Shown piece after piece: positions 48,016 through 58,507 of a DNA stretch of 64,000 bases (the first letter of the stretch is position 1; each line of letters starts with the position of its first letter). The notes beneath the pieces were generated by a model, which saw only the letters and a program-made list of their open reading frames with translations, was not told the origin of the DNA and searched no databases. Made by a program: the position numbers and the translations under genes. The stretch is taken from the NCBI RefSeq assembly GCF_026191635.1, contig NZ_JAKRRW010000011.1, positions 62,001-126,000 on the forward strand. The letters run 5' to 3'. The DNA comes from Photobacterium obscurum (lineage in GTDB: Bacteria; Pseudomonadota; Gammaproteobacteria; Enterobacterales; Vibrionaceae).

Positions 48016-48063
48016 CTCATCTAGGTCCCTTATCTTATTTAATGACCTAGCTTCTGATGGCGA

Positions 48064-49350
48064 TTAATCCTGAACGCTACGCAGCACAGCCTTTAGCTGT
48101 TCAAAATCATTGTCGCGCTCAAGAGACAACAGCTCCATCGCATTGTGCTTGGCAAGCGGCGCCGGCAGATCAATGTCCTTGTCCAAGATCTCGTCAACAA
48201 CCTCTTTGAACTTCGCTGGATGGGCGGTACACAGGAACATCCCCGTCTCACCGTCTTCAAGCTGCTCAGTCAAGATACGGTAGGCAATCGCACCATGCGG
48301 CTCGCACAAATACCCTTCAGCATCCATCTGACGCAACGTTTCTGCCGTTTGCTCATCGGTCACCGCCCCATAACCAAGCTGATCCAAGCCCCAGCCTTTT
48401 AGCTTGCAGAGCTCTTCGATACGCGGCCAGTTATTGGGCTGGCTGACATCCATGGCATTGGAAATTGTCGGGACGGTCGGCTCCGGCGCCCATTCACCGT
48501 TTTTCAGGTAGCGAGGCACAGTATCGTTGACATTGGTTGCCGCGATAAAGCGCTTCACCGGCAGACCCAAAGATTTTGCCAGCAAGCCTGCCGTCAGGTT
48601 ACCGAAGTTGCCACTCGGAACAGCAATCACCAGCTGCTCGCGCTCAGCCTTTGGCAGCTGGGCAACAGCTTCAAAGTAGTAGCAGATTTGCGCCATCAGG
48701 CGACTGATGTTTATTGAGTTTGCCGAGTTCAGCCCAACCTCCTGACGGAGTGCCTCATCGTCAAATGCCTGCTTCACCAGTGCCTGACAGTCGTCAAACG
48801 TACCATCTACCGCAACTGTGCTGATATTACCGCCAAGGGTACAGAATAGTTTTTCCTGCAGCGGGCTGATCTTGCCTTTCGGATACAAGATCACCACCTT
48901 GATGTTATCCATACCATAGAAGGCGTGGGCTACAGCAGCACCGGTATCACCCGATGTCGCAGTCAGAATTGTAATCTTGCCGTCGCTGTCGGTTACCGCA
49001 GCCAGTGACTGCGCCATAAAACGGCCACCAAAATCTTTAAATGCCAGTGTTGGACCGTGGAAAAGCTCCAGTGCATATACACCGTCCTTCACCTTCGCAA
49101 CAGGAGCCGGGAACTTAAACGCGTTGTCCACCATTTGGTTAACGGTTTCAGCGGCAAGCTCTTCACCAATAAATGCCGAGAGAATCTTGGTGCTGCGACC
49201 GACAAAGTCCATCTCTAGCAGGGCATCAACATCCCCCAGCTCAGGTAACTCCGATGGGAAAAATAACCCCTGGTTGCGACCTAAGCCCTGACGAACGGCC
49301 TGACCAAACGAAACCTGCTCTTGATGTTCTTTTAAGTTATACAACTTCAT
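48064..49350 (-). CDS. thrC: Threonine synthase
   Basis: PLP enzyme converting O-phosphohomoserine to threonine. The 428 residues show the PLP lysine in GPTLAFKDFGGRFM, the phosphate loop AVPSGNFGNLTAG and the conserved TATSGDTGAAVAHAF. It is the last gene of thrABC, three bases after the thrB stop, and under the upstream threonine attenuator. Confidence 0.97.
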   Translation of the reverse strand: MKLYNLKEHQEQVSFGQAVRQGLGRNQGLFFPSELPELGDVDALLEMDFVGRSTKILSAFIGEELAAETVNQMVDNAFKFPAPVAKVKDGVYALELFHGPTLAFKDFGGRFMAQSLAAVTDSDGKITILTATSGDTGAAVAHAFYGMDNIKVVILYPKGKISPLQEKLFCTLGGNISTVAVDGTFDDCQALVKQAFDDEALRQEVGLNSANSINISRLMAQICYYFEAVAQLPKAEREQLVIAVPSGNFGNLTAGLLAKSLGLPVKRFIAATNVNDTVPRYLKNGEWAPEPTVPTISNAMDVSQPNNWPRIEELCKLKGWGLDQLGYGAVTDEQTAETLRQMDAEGYLCEPHGAIAYRILTEQLEDGETGMFLCTAHPAKFKEVVDEILDKDIDLPAPLAKHNAMELLSLERDNDFEQLKAVLRSVQD

Positions 49351-49353
49351 AGT

Positions 49354-50310
49354 TTATAGCTCACTTCCTGTTACTTTTGATCCCTGCTCGTCAAGACGAC
49401 AAACGTGGACGAATCCTTCATCATTCTGAACATAATGCTCTTCAAGCCAACGTGCAATACGTTTGGCCACTTCAATATCATTACAGACACTGAACATGGT
49501 CGGCCCCGAACCAGATATGCCGCTAGCCAGCGCCCCAGCTTCCAGTGCATATTGCCGCGCTTCGGCAAAACCGGGGAGTAACCTTTCACGGTACGGCTCA
49601 GCCACCACATCTTTAATCATTTTAGCGGCCAGCTCGGATTGTTGTGAATGACAGGCATGGATGAAGCCCCCAAGATACCGACCGTGGGCAATCACATCCT
49701 GACGACGGTACTGAGAAGGTAAAATCGCACGCGCCTCGGCCGTCGGCACCTTAATCCCCGGATAGGCCATTACCCAATACCACTCATCAAAGCAAGGTAC
49801 CGACTGGCTGATGATACCCAGCTCCTCCACCATAAACTGCAGCCCGCCCAAATAACACGGTGCGACATTGTCGTAATGCAGGCTGCCAGAGATCTCGGCT
49901 TCCATCTCCCCCATCAGGGACAGCAATTCAGTCTCGTCCAGCGGCATATCATGATAGCGGTTCAATGCATCCAGTGCCGCGACAATCGAGCAGGCACTCG
50001 AACCCAGTCCCGAGCCAATCGGCATATTTTTCTCTAGGGTCATCGCGACTGGCTTTAGCTCCAGCCCTTTCTTGTCCAACTCGCGGCCGAATACCTGCCA
50101 GCAGCGATAGACAATATTCTCTTCGGCCACCTGAGGTAGCTTGGCAACAAAATTGCCCACACATGCCAATGAAAATGGCTGCTTGCCCACGGCAACTTTT
50201 ACCCGATCCCCCAATAGCGAACCATCAATAGGAGATACCGCGCCCCCCAGCACGTCGAACCCTACACTTACATTGCCAATCGATGCTGGCGCATAAACTA
50301 CTACACTCAT
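49354..50310 (-). CDS. thrB: Homoserine kinase
   Basis: GHMP-family kinase that phosphorylates homoserine. The 318 residues include the ATP loop [17 protein letters not shown] near residue 95, the N-terminal [16 protein letters not shown], and the C-terminal [13 protein letters not shown]. It starts one base after the thrA stop, so translation is coupled. Confidence 0.97.
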   Translation of the reverse strand: MSVVVYAPASIGNVSVGFDVLGGAVSPIDGSLLGDRVKVAVGKQPFSLACVGNFVAKLPQVAEENIVYRCWQVFGRELDKKGLELKPVAMTLEKNMPIGSGLGSSACSIVAALDALNRYHDMPLDETELLSLMGEMEAEISGSLHYDNVAPCYLGGLQFMVEELGIISQSVPCFDEWYWVMAYPGIKVPTAEARAILPSQYRRQDVIAHGRYLGGFIHACHSQQSELAAKMIKDVVAEPYRERLLPGFAEARQYALEAGALASGISGSGPTMFSVCNDIEVAKRIARWLEEHYVQNDEGFVHVCRLDEQGSKVTGSEL

Positions 50311-50311
50311 T

Positions 50312-52771
50312 TTATACTCCCAGTTTCCAACCTAATGTACGCATCAGATCAGCAAATACACCTGCTGCCGTCACTTCAGTACCGGCACCGTAGCCACGCA
50401 ACACCAGAGGGATAGGTTGATAGTATCGGCTATAGAATGCCAGGGCATTTTCACCGTCTTTAATTTTGAACATCGGGTCATCGGGGTTCACGGCAGCGAT
50501 CTTCACCGCGCACTTGCCATTATCGATCTCACCGACATAACGCAGCACTTTATCTTCTTTGGCGGCTTGCGCTGATAGCTGCTTGAAGTACTCATCCGCC
50601 TCAGGCAGACGCGCCATGAACTCATCCGCAGAACCATCAGCATCAAAGCCTGGCGGCAAGGCTTGTTCGACGACCACATCGTCTAACTCCAGTGCCAGAC
50701 CAGCTTCACGAGCCAAGATCAATAGCTTTCGCGCCACATCCATTCCTGACAGATCATCTCGCGGATCCGGTTCAGTAAAGCCATTATTACGGGCGATGGT
50801 GGTCGCCTCGCTAAAGCTCATACCTTCATCAAGCTTACCGAAAATATACGACAGCGAGCCAGACAAGATTCCGGAGAAGCGCTCCAGCTCATCACCGGCC
50901 GCCATTAGGTTCTGCAGGTTTTCGATAACCGGCAGGCCGGCACCGACCGTGGTGTCATACATAAACTTACGACGAGTAGAGCGTGCTGCCTGTCGTAGCT
51001 GCTGGTAATACGCCATGCTCGCAGTATTGGCTTTCTTGTTCGGGGTGATCACATGGAAACCGGCAGCCAGATAATCGGCATATTGCTCGGCAATCCCCTG
51101 ATCGGAGGTACAGTCAATGATCACCGGGTTGATAATATGATTCCGCCGGACCAGCTGGATCATTCTGGCCAGCGTCAGTGGCTCGCTTGCCTGCCCCATC
51201 AGATCGCGCCAGTTTTCCAGCGGCAGGCCATTGCTATCAAGCAGCAGGCCTTTACTGTTAGCCAGGCCACATACCCGGATCACGATGCCGTTCTCGGCCA
51301 ATTTTTCTTGCTGGCGACGTACCTGATCAACCAGCTCGGCACCAACCCCGCCGACCCCGATCACAAACACATCCAGGAAGTGTTTACTGTTAAACAGGTT
51401 CTCGTGACAAGCTTTGACCGCTTCGGATACTTTAGCCACCGGAATAACTGCAGAAATTGCCCGCTCGGACGATCCCTGGGCAATCGCAATAACATTTACG
51501 TCAACTTCCGCCAGCGAGGTAAAGAAACGGGATGCCACTCCGCGAGAGGTACGCATACCGTCACCGACCAATGTCACAATGGCTGAGTTATCAAGGAACT
51601 CTACCGGCTCTAACAGACCTTCTTTCAGCTCTAGCTCAAAGTTGTTCTGCAACGCCTGCTGCGCTAGCTGCTTGTCTTCACTTTCAATACAGAAGCTGAT
51701 GCTGTATTCCGACGAAGACTGAGTGATCAGCACAATCGATACCCCGGCAGCCGACATTGCACCAAACACTCGCGCGGCCATGCCAACCATCCCCTTCATC
51801 CCCGGGCCTGATACGTTGACCATAGTGAGCTCTTTCAGTGTGGTGATCCCTTTGATATCCAGCTTGTCCTCGCCGGTATCCAGACCGATCAGCGTACCGG
51901 CACCTTGCGGGTTAAAGCTATTTTTTATCAGGCAGGGAATATGGAACTGGGCAATCGGGGCGATGGTTTTCGGATGTAGTACCGAGGCACCAAAATACGA
52001 CAGCTCCATCGCTTCCTGGTAACTAAGAGACTTCAGCAAGCGGGCATCGGGAACCAAGCGAGGATCACAGCTGTATACTCCGTCCACATCGGTCCAAATT
52101 TCACAACACTCAGCCCGCAGGCATGCTGCTAATACCGCAGCCGAATAATCGGAGCCATTACGGCCAAGGGTAACCAGCTCGCCTTTTTCGTTCCCGGCAG
52201 TAAAGCCCGGCATAATATGGACATGCCCCTCGGCAAGCGGATCCTGCTTAAAGTTCAGGGTCGAGGCTTCGATATCGACATGGGCCTCAAGAAAATCCCC
52301 ATGTGCCAGCAGCCGCTCGACAGGATCAATCAAACTAGCAGGCTGGCCTTTGGCCTCCAGCATGGCTTTCATTGCCACGATGGATAGACGCTCCCCCTTG
52401 CTAATCACTTTGGCATACACATTATCAGGGCATAGGCCGAGTAGCTTCATACCATGGACATATTGTTTCAGCTGGCCTAACGAACTGGCCAACTTGGCAT
52501 CTAGTAAGGCTTTATCAAACTTAGGTTCGAGCGCCTTCAGGCCTTCAAACAGCTCATTGAACACCTTTTCCAGATCTGCCAACTGTAGCTCTGATTCACC
52601 GGTCTTAACGGTGCTGTCAATCACCGAGACTAACTTATTGGTCACTTTGCCCGGTGCGGACAGCACCACGGAGACTTCGCCCTGCTGGGCGTTATTAGCA
52701 ATGATATCCGCAGCCCGCGAAAAACGGTCGGCATCTGCCAATGATGAACCGCCAAACTTTAATACACGCAT
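50312..52771 (-). CDS. thrA: Bifunctional aspartokinase I / homoserine dehydrogenase I
   Basis: First and third steps of threonine synthesis in one polypeptide of 819 residues. Aspartokinase domain (about 1-250) starts [17 protein letters not shown]. Tandem ACT domains (about 315-460) carry threonine feedback inhibition. The homoserine dehydrogenase domain (about 465-819) has the NAD(P) motif [17 protein letters not shown] and the catalytic [12 protein letters not shown] segment. It is the first structural gene after the leader peptide. Confidence 0.97.
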   Translation of the reverse strand: MRVLKFGGSSLADADRFSRAADIIANNAQQGEVSVVLSAPGKVTNKLVSVIDSTVKTGESELQLADLEKVFNELFEGLKALEPKFDKALLDAKLASSLGQLKQYVHGMKLLGLCPDNVYAKVISKGERLSIVAMKAMLEAKGQPASLIDPVERLLAHGDFLEAHVDIEASTLNFKQDPLAEGHVHIMPGFTAGNEKGELVTLGRNGSDYSAAVLAACLRAECCEIWTDVDGVYSCDPRLVPDARLLKSLSYQEAMELSYFGASVLHPKTIAPIAQFHIPCLIKNSFNPQGAGTLIGLDTGEDKLDIKGITTLKELTMVNVSGPGMKGMVGMAARVFGAMSAAGVSIVLITQSSSEYSISFCIESEDKQLAQQALQNNFELELKEGLLEPVEFLDNSAIVTLVGDGMRTSRGVASRFFTSLAEVDVNVIAIAQGSSERAISAVIPVAKVSEAVKACHENLFNSKHFLDVFVIGVGGVGAELVDQVRRQQEKLAENGIVIRVCGLANSKGLLLDSNGLPLENWRDLMGQASEPLTLARMIQLVRRNHIINPVIIDCTSDQGIAEQYADYLAAGFHVITPNKKANTASMAYYQQLRQAARSTRRKFMYDTTVGAGLPVIENLQNLMAAGDELERFSGILSGSLSYIFGKLDEGMSFSEATTIARNNGFTEPDPRDDLSGMDVARKLLILAREAGLALELDDVVVEQALPPGFDADGSADEFMARLPEADEYFKQLSAQAAKEDKVLRYVGEIDNGKCAVKIAAVNPDDPMFKIKDGENALAFYSRYYQPIPLVLRGYGAGTEVTAAGVFADLMRTLGWKLGV

Positions 52772-52860
52772 TCCCTACTCCCGACTTCCTTCATTCACTG
52801 ACTACCGAACTGCATAAGTAGCGCTGGTGTAAGTAAACTTATTCGATAAATAAATGGTTA

Positions 52861-52896
52861 AAAAAAAGCCCGCACCTTTTGAGTGCGGGCTTTTTT
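52861..52896 (-). terminator. thr operon attenuator
   Basis: Strong hairpin AGCCCGCACTC / GGTGCGGGCT on the minus strand, followed by a long T-run, located between the leader peptide and thrA. The end of the leader gene (GCGGGCT, minus strand 52922-52916) is complementary to the 5' arm (AGCCCGC, 52891-52885). This gives the competing antiterminator expected when ribosomes stall. Confidence 0.93.
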
Positions 52897-52913
52897 CTCA
52901 ATTCTTATGCGTA

Positions 52914-52982
52914 TCAGCCCGCCCCAACACGCATAGTGCCGGTAATAATAATGGTGGTGGTAATGCTGATCGCTTTAAACAT
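52914..52982 (-). CDS. thrL: thr operon leader peptide
   Basis: 22-codon leader beginning MFKAIS and containing the control run ITTTIIIT, then ending MRVGAG. Threonine and isoleucine codons make up most of the centre (5 Thr, 5 Ile), so a shortage of either charged tRNA would stall the ribosome and prevent the downstream attenuator from forming. This is the same principle as E. coli thrL, with a different arrangement of Thr and Ile. A possible -35 TTGACT is at 53052-53047, but its -10 is poor. Confidence 0.93.
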   Translation of the reverse strand: MFKAISITTTIIITGTMRVGAG

Positions 52983-53259
52983 AACTGTCGTCTTAAACTT
53001 CGCCAATATTCTGTATTACTTAACGTTTACCTGAATACATAAGCGGAGTCAACCATGTTTTTTGCTTTTCCTGCCTAAGCTGCTATCAATTCGGAGATAA
53101 ATTACACGGCGCCATCATGCCAAAAGGGAATAAAAACAGACTATAGATTGAAGTTATTCGCACTGCGTTGCATAGTAGTGCTATTAATGAATAATAAATA
53201 ACCAATTATAAGATTTAAGACTGGCAAAACTGTCTACTCTTAGTTCGGAGGGATCCCGA

Positions 53260-54975
53260 ATGGCAGCAGTAATGGAACAGCTCGTAGCCCACACAATATT
53301 ACAAGGTTTTGACGCTATGTATGGTCGATTCCTGGATGTCACGGCCGGTGCACAGGAGCGGTTTGAAAGCCAAAATTGGCCTACGGTACATCAAGCACTC
53401 AAAAAACGCATTAGCTTCTATGATCACCATGTTGATCTGGTTACCAACCAGATCCAGATAATGCTGGGGGAGCGTTACGCCAATCGTACTTTTCTCACGG
53501 CGGTCAAATCGGCCTATGAAGATCTGCTGCTGGACTATCCCCGCTATGAGATAGCAGAGAGTTTTTTCAATTCAGTCTACTGCCGGATCTTCGAGCACCG
53601 CAATATCAACCGGGACAAATTATTTGTTCACAGCTCACAGGAAGGCCGGATCCCGACCTATCCCACCGCTCTCACCCGTACCTATAACGCGGGTAGCAGC
53701 TTGAAAAGCTTGCTGGAAAGAATGCTGGATGATGCCCCGTTTACCGTAGACTGGGAGGACAAAAACCGGGATATTGACCTCATCGTTCAGCGGTTGCAAA
53801 ACGAACTGGGCAACGAACTGGAACCCAGCCCAGTGATAGAACTGATCCGCGAACCCTTCTACCGCAACAAAGCGGCTTACCTCATTGGCCGCATCAACCT
53901 CAAGAATAACCGTAACGCTCCGCTGGTATTACCGGTGCTCACTAACAGCAACAAGCAACTCTATATCGATGCCTGTCTCTGCCATGTCGATAATGCCAGT
54001 ATTATTTTTGGCTTTGCCCGCTCTTATTTCATGGTATATGCCCCGGCTCCCGCTGCGTTGGTACGCTTCCTCGCCGAGATCATGCCCAACAAAACCAACG
54101 CGGAGCTTTATACCGCCATCGGCTGCCAGAAACACGGCAAAACAGAGCTGTACCGCGAGTTCCTGCATCACCTGGAAAACTCGGACGACCAGTTTATATC
54201 TGCCCCGGGGATCAAAGGGATGGTGATGTCGGTATTTACCCTTCCTTCTTATGATTTTGTGTTCAAAATCATCAAAGACAAGTTTGCTCCGCAAAAAGCA
54301 ATCAGCCATGCCACCGTTCGCGAGAAGTACAAGCTGGTAAAAGAGCATGATCGGGTGGGAAGAATGGCCGATACCCAGGAATACCGCAACTTTACCTTCG
54401 AGCGACACCGCTTCAGTGAGGAACTGCTCGAAGAATTGCTGGAGGTGGCGCCCTCGAACATTTCGGTCGCAGGCGATCAGATCATCATCAAGCACCTGTA
54501 TACCGAGCGGCGGATGATCCCGTTCAATATTTATATCGAGCAGGCCGACGAACAAGATCTTCGCCATGCCGTTGACGAATATGGTAAAGCCATCAAGCAA
54601 CTGGCAGCCGCCAATATTTTCCCTGGTGACATGCTGTTTAAAAACTTCGGCGTCACTCGGCACAAGCGGGTCGTATTCTATGACTATGATGAAATCAGCT
54701 ATATGACCGAAATGAATTTCCGCAAGATCCCGCCGCCCCGCTACCCGGAAGATGAAATGGCGGCGGAGCCCTGGTATAGCGTCGGGATCAATGACGTGTT
54801 CCCTGAGGAGTTTCGTACCTTCCTGCTGATCAATCCGACCGTCAGGGCATTGTTCAATGAGCTACATAGTGATCTTTTTGAGGCCAGTTACTGGCAACAG
54901 TTACAACAAAATATTATCAATGGGCAGTACGAAGACGTCTACCCCTACCAGAACAAACACCGGCTACGTAAGTAG
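53260..54975 (+). CDS. aceK: Isocitrate dehydrogenase kinase/phosphatase
   Basis: Switches isocitrate dehydrogenase off and on by phosphorylation and so directs carbon into the glyoxylate bypass. The 571 residues are close to the E. coli length. Seen: N-terminal regulatory half with [16 protein letters not shown]-binding region with [20 protein letters not shown] near residue 315, and [14 protein letters not shown] precedes the ATG. Unlike E. coli it is not next to aceBA; it diverges from the thr operon. Confidence 0.95.
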   Translation: MAAVMEQLVAHTILQGFDAMYGRFLDVTAGAQERFESQNWPTVHQALKKRISFYDHHVDLVTNQIQIMLGERYANRTFLTAVKSAYEDLLLDYPRYEIAESFFNSVYCRIFEHRNINRDKLFVHSSQEGRIPTYPTALTRTYNAGSSLKSLLERMLDDAPFTVDWEDKNRDIDLIVQRLQNELGNELEPSPVIELIREPFYRNKAAYLIGRINLKNNRNAPLVLPVLTNSNKQLYIDACLCHVDNASIIFGFARSYFMVYAPAPAALVRFLAEIMPNKTNAELYTAIGCQKHGKTELYREFLHHLENSDDQFISAPGIKGMVMSVFTLPSYDFVFKIIKDKFAPQKAISHATVREKYKLVKEHDRVGRMADTQEYRNFTFERHRFSEELLEELLEVAPSNISVAGDQIIIKHLYTERRMIPFNIYIEQADEQDLRHAVDEYGKAIKQLAAANIFPGDMLFKNFGVTRHKRVVFYDYDEISYMTEMNFRKIPPPRYPEDEMAAEPWYSVGINDVFPEEFRTFLLINPTVRALFNELHSDLFEASYWQQLQQNIINGQYEDVYPYQNKHRLRK

Positions 54976-55155
54976 CCTTGTTCTTGGATCGATACCCGAA
55001 ATTGGACAAGGTTTGATGTCAAATATCTCATTCAGTTATATTTGGCATGTCAATGATGATAAATCTGTCCTATTATTAAAAACGCTGACCAAAAATCAGA
55101 CAGCAACGACAGATAAATGATTAAACAATAACAATGCAACAGGGAAGGTGGCGCA

Positions 55156-55620
55156 ATGAAAAAATTGCTGATCACGATTGCCCTGCTGGTAGTGGCTTTA
55201 CCAACAACAGCAGCAGAAAAAGGATTGTTTGACCTGATCGGCAGTGATAACCCACCCTCGTCCGGCTGGTTTATGTCTTCTCAATCCAAAAGCGCCGAAC
55301 AATTCGATGTCTGGCAAATTGATAGCGGTTACGCCTATGCTCTGAATGACAACACCGAGCTTTACCTAAGTACCCGCTTGAAATCCGGTAATGACTCTCA
55401 AGCAGCCAGTCGGGGACTGTTATCCGGGGTAAAATACAGCCTGTCACCGAAGCTCAGCCTACAAAGCGCCTTAACCTCAGAAACACTTGAGCAAGAGACT
55501 ATAATGGGTGTCGAAGTATCAAGTCAGTATGAAGTTACGGAGCGAGTAAACCTGCATGCCACCGTTGACTACGAGGCCCTAGAGCAGATCTATCAATTAG
55601 GAATTGGGTTCCGTTTCTAA
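55156..55620 (+). CDS. Predicted outer-membrane beta-barrel-like protein
   Basis: 154 residues with a signal peptide (MKKLLITIALLVVALPTTAA, cleavage after AA). The mature part alternates polar and non-polar residues, as in beta strands. The C-terminus IYQLGIGFRF has the terminal phenylalanine typical of BAM-recognised outer-membrane proteins. Only about 130 mature residues would allow a small 6-8-stranded barrel. I do not recognise a named family. GGAAGG precedes the ATG. It lies downstream of aceK and could be cotranscribed. Confidence 0.8.
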   Translation: MKKLLITIALLVVALPTTAAEKGLFDLIGSDNPPSSGWFMSSQSKSAEQFDVWQIDSGYAYALNDNTELYLSTRLKSGNDSQAASRGLLSGVKYSLSPKLSLQSALTSETLEQETIMGVEVSSQYEVTERVNLHATVDYEALEQIYQLGIGFRF

Positions 55621-55691
55621 TACGGCATGAGTCTTTAAACTCAGCGAATACAAGCAGGTAAGCCTTGTTTGTATTCGCTGATGTGTCATTT

Positions 55692-56225
55692 TCATATCTG
55701 TGGCTTTGTTATGGCGAGCTCAGGTTTATCACTCTCAAAAACTGACAAATCCAACGGTTTCTGGCTCAGCAAAATACCATTTAAATCGGCATACAGCATA
55801 TCTCCCGGATACACCAGAGTGTGGGCAACGGCCAGGGTAACATTCTGATCGCCGGTCTGCCTTTTATCGGTTTTGAACGGGCAAGCCGCCAAAGCCTTAA
55901 CCCCGATATCAATCGTCGCAAGGGTACCAATATCACGTGCCGCCCCATTGATCACAATCCCTTCCCAGTTATTTTTATGAGCCAACAACGCCAGTTGATC
56001 CCCCAGTAATGCCCTATTGCAGGAACCATGCCCATCAATGAATAAGACCTTACCGGTTCCATCCTCCGAAACGATATCCCGCACCAAACTGTTATCTTCA
56101 AAACAACGCAGCGTGACCACTTCACCGTAAAAAATGGTTCTGCCGCCATAATTATTCGTCACCAGGGGTAGCCAGCGAACATCTTGCCCGTAGTGATCAC
56201 ACAGGTCCGGTAATAAATCTATCAT
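55692..56225 (-). CDS. RraA-like protein
   Basis: 177-residue member of the RraA / HMG-CHA aldolase family. Conserved features are RCFEDNSLVRDIV, GKVLFIDGHGSCNRALLGD, and GIVINGAARDIGTL, which provides the Arg-Asp of the family's active site. In E. coli RraA inhibits RNase E, while other members are metal-dependent aldolases or oxaloacetate decarboxylases; sequence alone does not decide. The start at 56225 has AAGGAG six bases upstream. It follows a DUF3293-like gene by 37 bp on the same strand, probably as an operon. Confidence 0.88.
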   Translation of the reverse strand: MIDLLPDLCDHYGQDVRWLPLVTNNYGGRTIFYGEVVTLRCFEDNSLVRDIVSEDGTGKVLFIDGHGSCNRALLGDQLALLAHKNNWEGIVINGAARDIGTLATIDIGVKALAACPFKTDKRQTGDQNVTLAVAHTLVYPGDMLYADLNGILLSQKPLDLSVFESDKPELAITKPQI

Positions 56226-56262
56226 CACATACTCCTTTACCTTCATGGCCAATAGCCTTCCA

Positions 56263-56667
56263 CTACTCAGTGTAGAAAAAGTCTTTCATTTCACCTAGTT
56301 TCATTGCTATGACGTTTTCGATTAATACCGGTACCAGCAACAGTTGCCCCTGCTCAACCCAATAAATCGCGTTCTGCTGCCATCGGCGAGCCAGCTGGCA
56401 AGCTTGCTCTAAGGTGATCACTGCAGCAAAACCCGGCTCCTGCCAACTGCCGTCTAAAGCACGGCACGTCACAGGCAATATTTTCTCCGTCAGGTTGACC
56501 AGCTCAATTTTCAGCAATTCATTGCGTTTTACGTTGTCATAGTTATTAAGAACAATGCTTCTGGGATTAAATGCTGTTAGAATTGCAAAACAAGGGTAAA
56601 CGGGGTGTTGCTCAGCTTTGAATGAAATAGCCTGATAGCTACACCAGAGCGAGATGTTTTCACACAT
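56263..56667 (-). CDS. DUF3293-like protein
   Basis: 134-residue cytoplasmic protein without signal or membrane segments. FAILTAFNPRSIVLNNYDN, the RNELLKIEL segment, WQEPGFAAVITLEQACQLA and QNAIYWVEQGQLLLVPV match the pattern of DUF3293 proteins. Function unknown. It is divergent from arcA across a 393-bp gap containing a perfect FNR box, and upstream of the RraA-like gene. Confidence 0.85.
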   Translation of the reverse strand: MCENISLWCSYQAISFKAEQHPVYPCFAILTAFNPRSIVLNNYDNVKRNELLKIELVNLTEKILPVTCRALDGSWQEPGFAAVITLEQACQLARRWQQNAIYWVEQGQLLLVPVLIENVIAMKLGEMKDFFYTE

Positions 56668-57060
56668 TTTCGGTTTAGCCTTAAGAGCGACGTATTATTT
56701 TGTAGCTAATGTTAAACAAAGTGCCGATTCGTAATACACTTCACTCTGTTTGATATAAATCAATAAAGCTCCAAAAAGCAGTCACGAAACAAAGCCGCAT
56801 TATTGTTAGCGAGCTGTTAAGTGCATACAATCGTCGCCATCCCACGGAGATTGTAGCCAATGCCCCCTTATTTTCGGGCTTTTTCAGCAGTTACTATGAC
56901 ACATCGTCTTGCTGAATAAAGGATGGCGTACCAAACAGGCAGCTTTTCAGCTTAATAAAATGTATTTTGTCCAATACGTTGCCTGTATGTGAATTTTTTT
57001 TATAGAATTTAACTATTCTGTTTTTGACCAGATTCCGTTTTTTGAAATTAGGTACTGCCA
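56668..57060 (+). promoter_or_regulatory. arcA upstream region with an FNR box
   Basis: 393-bp AT-rich gap. TTGATATAAATCAA at 56750-56763 is a perfect FNR box, about 300 bp upstream of arcA and about 85 bp upstream of the divergent DUF3293-like gene. In E. coli arcA is FNR-activated from a promoter far upstream, so arcA is a likely target, but the divergent gene is also possible. In the leader, GCCCCCTTATTTTCGGGC followed by five T (about 56866-56888) and TTCAGCA / TGCTGAA (about 56883-56919) form weak hairpins. Confidence 0.7.
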
Positions 57061-57780
57061 ATGCAAACCCCTCACATTCTAATTGTAGAAGACGAGCACG
57101 TAACACGTAACACCCTGAAAAGCATCTTTGAGGCAGAGGGTTACACTGTCTTTGAAGCTAATGACGGTGCAGAAATGCATCAGATGCTTTCAGAGCACCC
57201 TGTTCACTTGGTGATCATGGATATCAACCTGCCAGGCAAAAATGGCCTGCTGCTAGCCCGTGAACTTCGCGAGCAAGGCGACATGGCACTGATGTTCCTG
57301 ACCGGCCGTGACAACGAAGTTGACAAGATCCTGGGTCTTGAAATTGGTGCTGATGACTACATCACAAAACCATTCAACCCACGTGAGCTGACTATCCGTG
57401 CACGTAACCTGCTAACTCGTGCTATGAATCAAGGTCTGCCGACTGAAGATAAGAGACTGGTTGAGCGTTACGAATTTAATGGCTGGTCACTTGAGATCAA
57501 CAGCCGTTCACTGGTTAGCCCAAGCGGCGATCAGTTCAAGCTGCCTCGTTCTGAGTTCCGTGCCCTGCTTCACTTCTGTGAAAACCCAGGCAAGATCCAG
57601 ACCCGTGCCGAGCTGCTGAAGAAGATGACTGGTCGTGAGCTGAAGCCGCATGACCGTACTGTTGACGTTACGATTCGTCGTATCCGTAAGCATTTCGAGT
57701 CTGTTGCTGATACTCCGGAAATCATTGCCACCATTCATGGTGAAGGTTACCGTTTTTGCGGTGATCTAGACGAAGAATAA
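57061..57780 (+). CDS. arcA: Aerobic respiration control response regulator ArcA
   Basis: OmpR/PhoB-family response regulator, partner of ArcB, that represses aerobic metabolism under low oxygen. The 239 residues have a receiver domain with phospho-acceptor D54 ([13 protein letters not shown]) and K in [18 protein letters not shown], followed by a winged-helix DNA-binding domain ending [13 protein letters not shown]. The plus strand, long leader and FNR box suggest oxygen control. arcB is nearby on the opposite strand, whereas in E. coli the two are far apart. Confidence 0.97.
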   Translation: MQTPHILIVEDEHVTRNTLKSIFEAEGYTVFEANDGAEMHQMLSEHPVHLVIMDINLPGKNGLLLARELREQGDMALMFLTGRDNEVDKILGLEIGADDYITKPFNPRELTIRARNLLTRAMNQGLPTEDKRLVERYEFNGWSLEINSRSLVSPSGDQFKLPRSEFRALLHFCENPGKIQTRAELLKKMTGRELKPHDRTVDVTIRRIRKHFESVADTPEIIATIHGEGYRFCGDLDEE

Positions 57781-57796
57781 TATTTCTTTGACACCA

Positions 57797-57826
57797 TAAA
57801 AAAGGCTCCCTCGGGAGCCTTTTTTG
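57797..57826 (+). terminator. Terminator after arcA
   Basis: AAAAAAGGCTCCC / GGGAGCCTTTTTT, perfect stem with a very short loop. It may serve both directions. Confidence 0.93.
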
Positions 57827-57896
57827 TTAAGTCGGTAACCAAACTGAATAATTAGCAGGCCTATCCGCGAGATTGAGTAGGGCCGTTTGGTACAAA

Positions 57897-58505
57897 TTAG
57901 AACACCTGACTCAGTATCACGTCATGCTGCACCAAGGTATGCTCCTGGCCGCCATGCAAAATATTGACAGCGATATTGACCTTACTGCCCGGTACCCACT
58001 CCGGACCACCACGCAGTATCACCTCCAGACTCAGTTCACCCTCGGCACGTATTTCCAGGTTCTCATTTACCAGCCACTGCTTGTCCTCATGCTCCAGTAG
58101 AACCTGGGTAATTTCGATCCCCTGCGGCAGAGCCTGCATATCTGTTGACTGTAGTTTCACTGAGGCATGCAGCTTATCGGCCGGTTTGGTTCCATCATCA
58201 CCAATAACCGGCATGCTGTTAAGCCACAGTTCACTACGCAGGTTTAACAGTACATCTGAAACCATAAGTTCAGTCGGCGACTGCCAGATATCGGCCGTGG
58301 CAGGTAGTGCAGGATGCTCTGGCTCAAGTACCTCGGGTTCGGCTGGCGTCTGAGGTGTCGTATCTTTTGTTGTGTCTTCGGCAGCAGAGACTTGCGTCTC
58401 AGTAGCGGCCTCTGGCTCTATATCCGTCGATGCCGGTTTCTCTGGCTCAGAACAAGCCACCAGTATCAAGCAGCCAGCTGCCAACGTGATTTTCCGTAAT
58501 GTCAT
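57897..58505 (-). CDS. Predicted lipoprotein downstream of arcB
   Basis: About 202 residues. Type II signal peptide with lipobox LVAC (cysteine followed by S, so outer membrane is likely). Then a Pro/Thr/Glu-rich linker of about 50 residues, then a globular domain with GIEITQVLLEHEDKQWLV and EVILRGGPEWVPGSKVNIAV. The latter resembles immunoglobulin-like beta sandwiches, but I recognise no family. GGAG lies eight bases before the ATG at 58505; an ATG at 58511 overlaps the arcB stop as ATGA. Either way translation is coupled to arcB. Confidence 0.8.
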   Translation of the reverse strand: MTLRKITLAAGCLILVACSEPEKPASTDIEPEAATETQVSAAEDTTKDTTPQTPAEPEVLEPEHPALPATADIWQSPTELMVSDVLLNLRSELWLNSMPVIGDDGTKPADKLHASVKLQSTDMQALPQGIEITQVLLEHEDKQWLVNENLEIRAEGELSLEVILRGGPEWVPGSKVNIAVNILHGGQEHTLVQHDVILSQVF

Positions 58506-58507
58506 GA

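Noticed and set aside
53929..54663. 244-codon minus-strand open frame opposite aceK
   Set aside because: Antisense to a highly conserved gene, with no ribosome binding site and no family resemblance.
54857..55120. 87-codon plus-strand open frame overlapping the end of aceK
   Set aside because: Starts inside aceK in another frame, lacks a ribosome binding site, and has no domain.
56894..57106. 70-codon minus-strand open frame overlapping the arcA start
   Set aside because: It overlaps the arcA ribosome binding region and N-terminus antisense; composition typical of AT-rich leader DNA.
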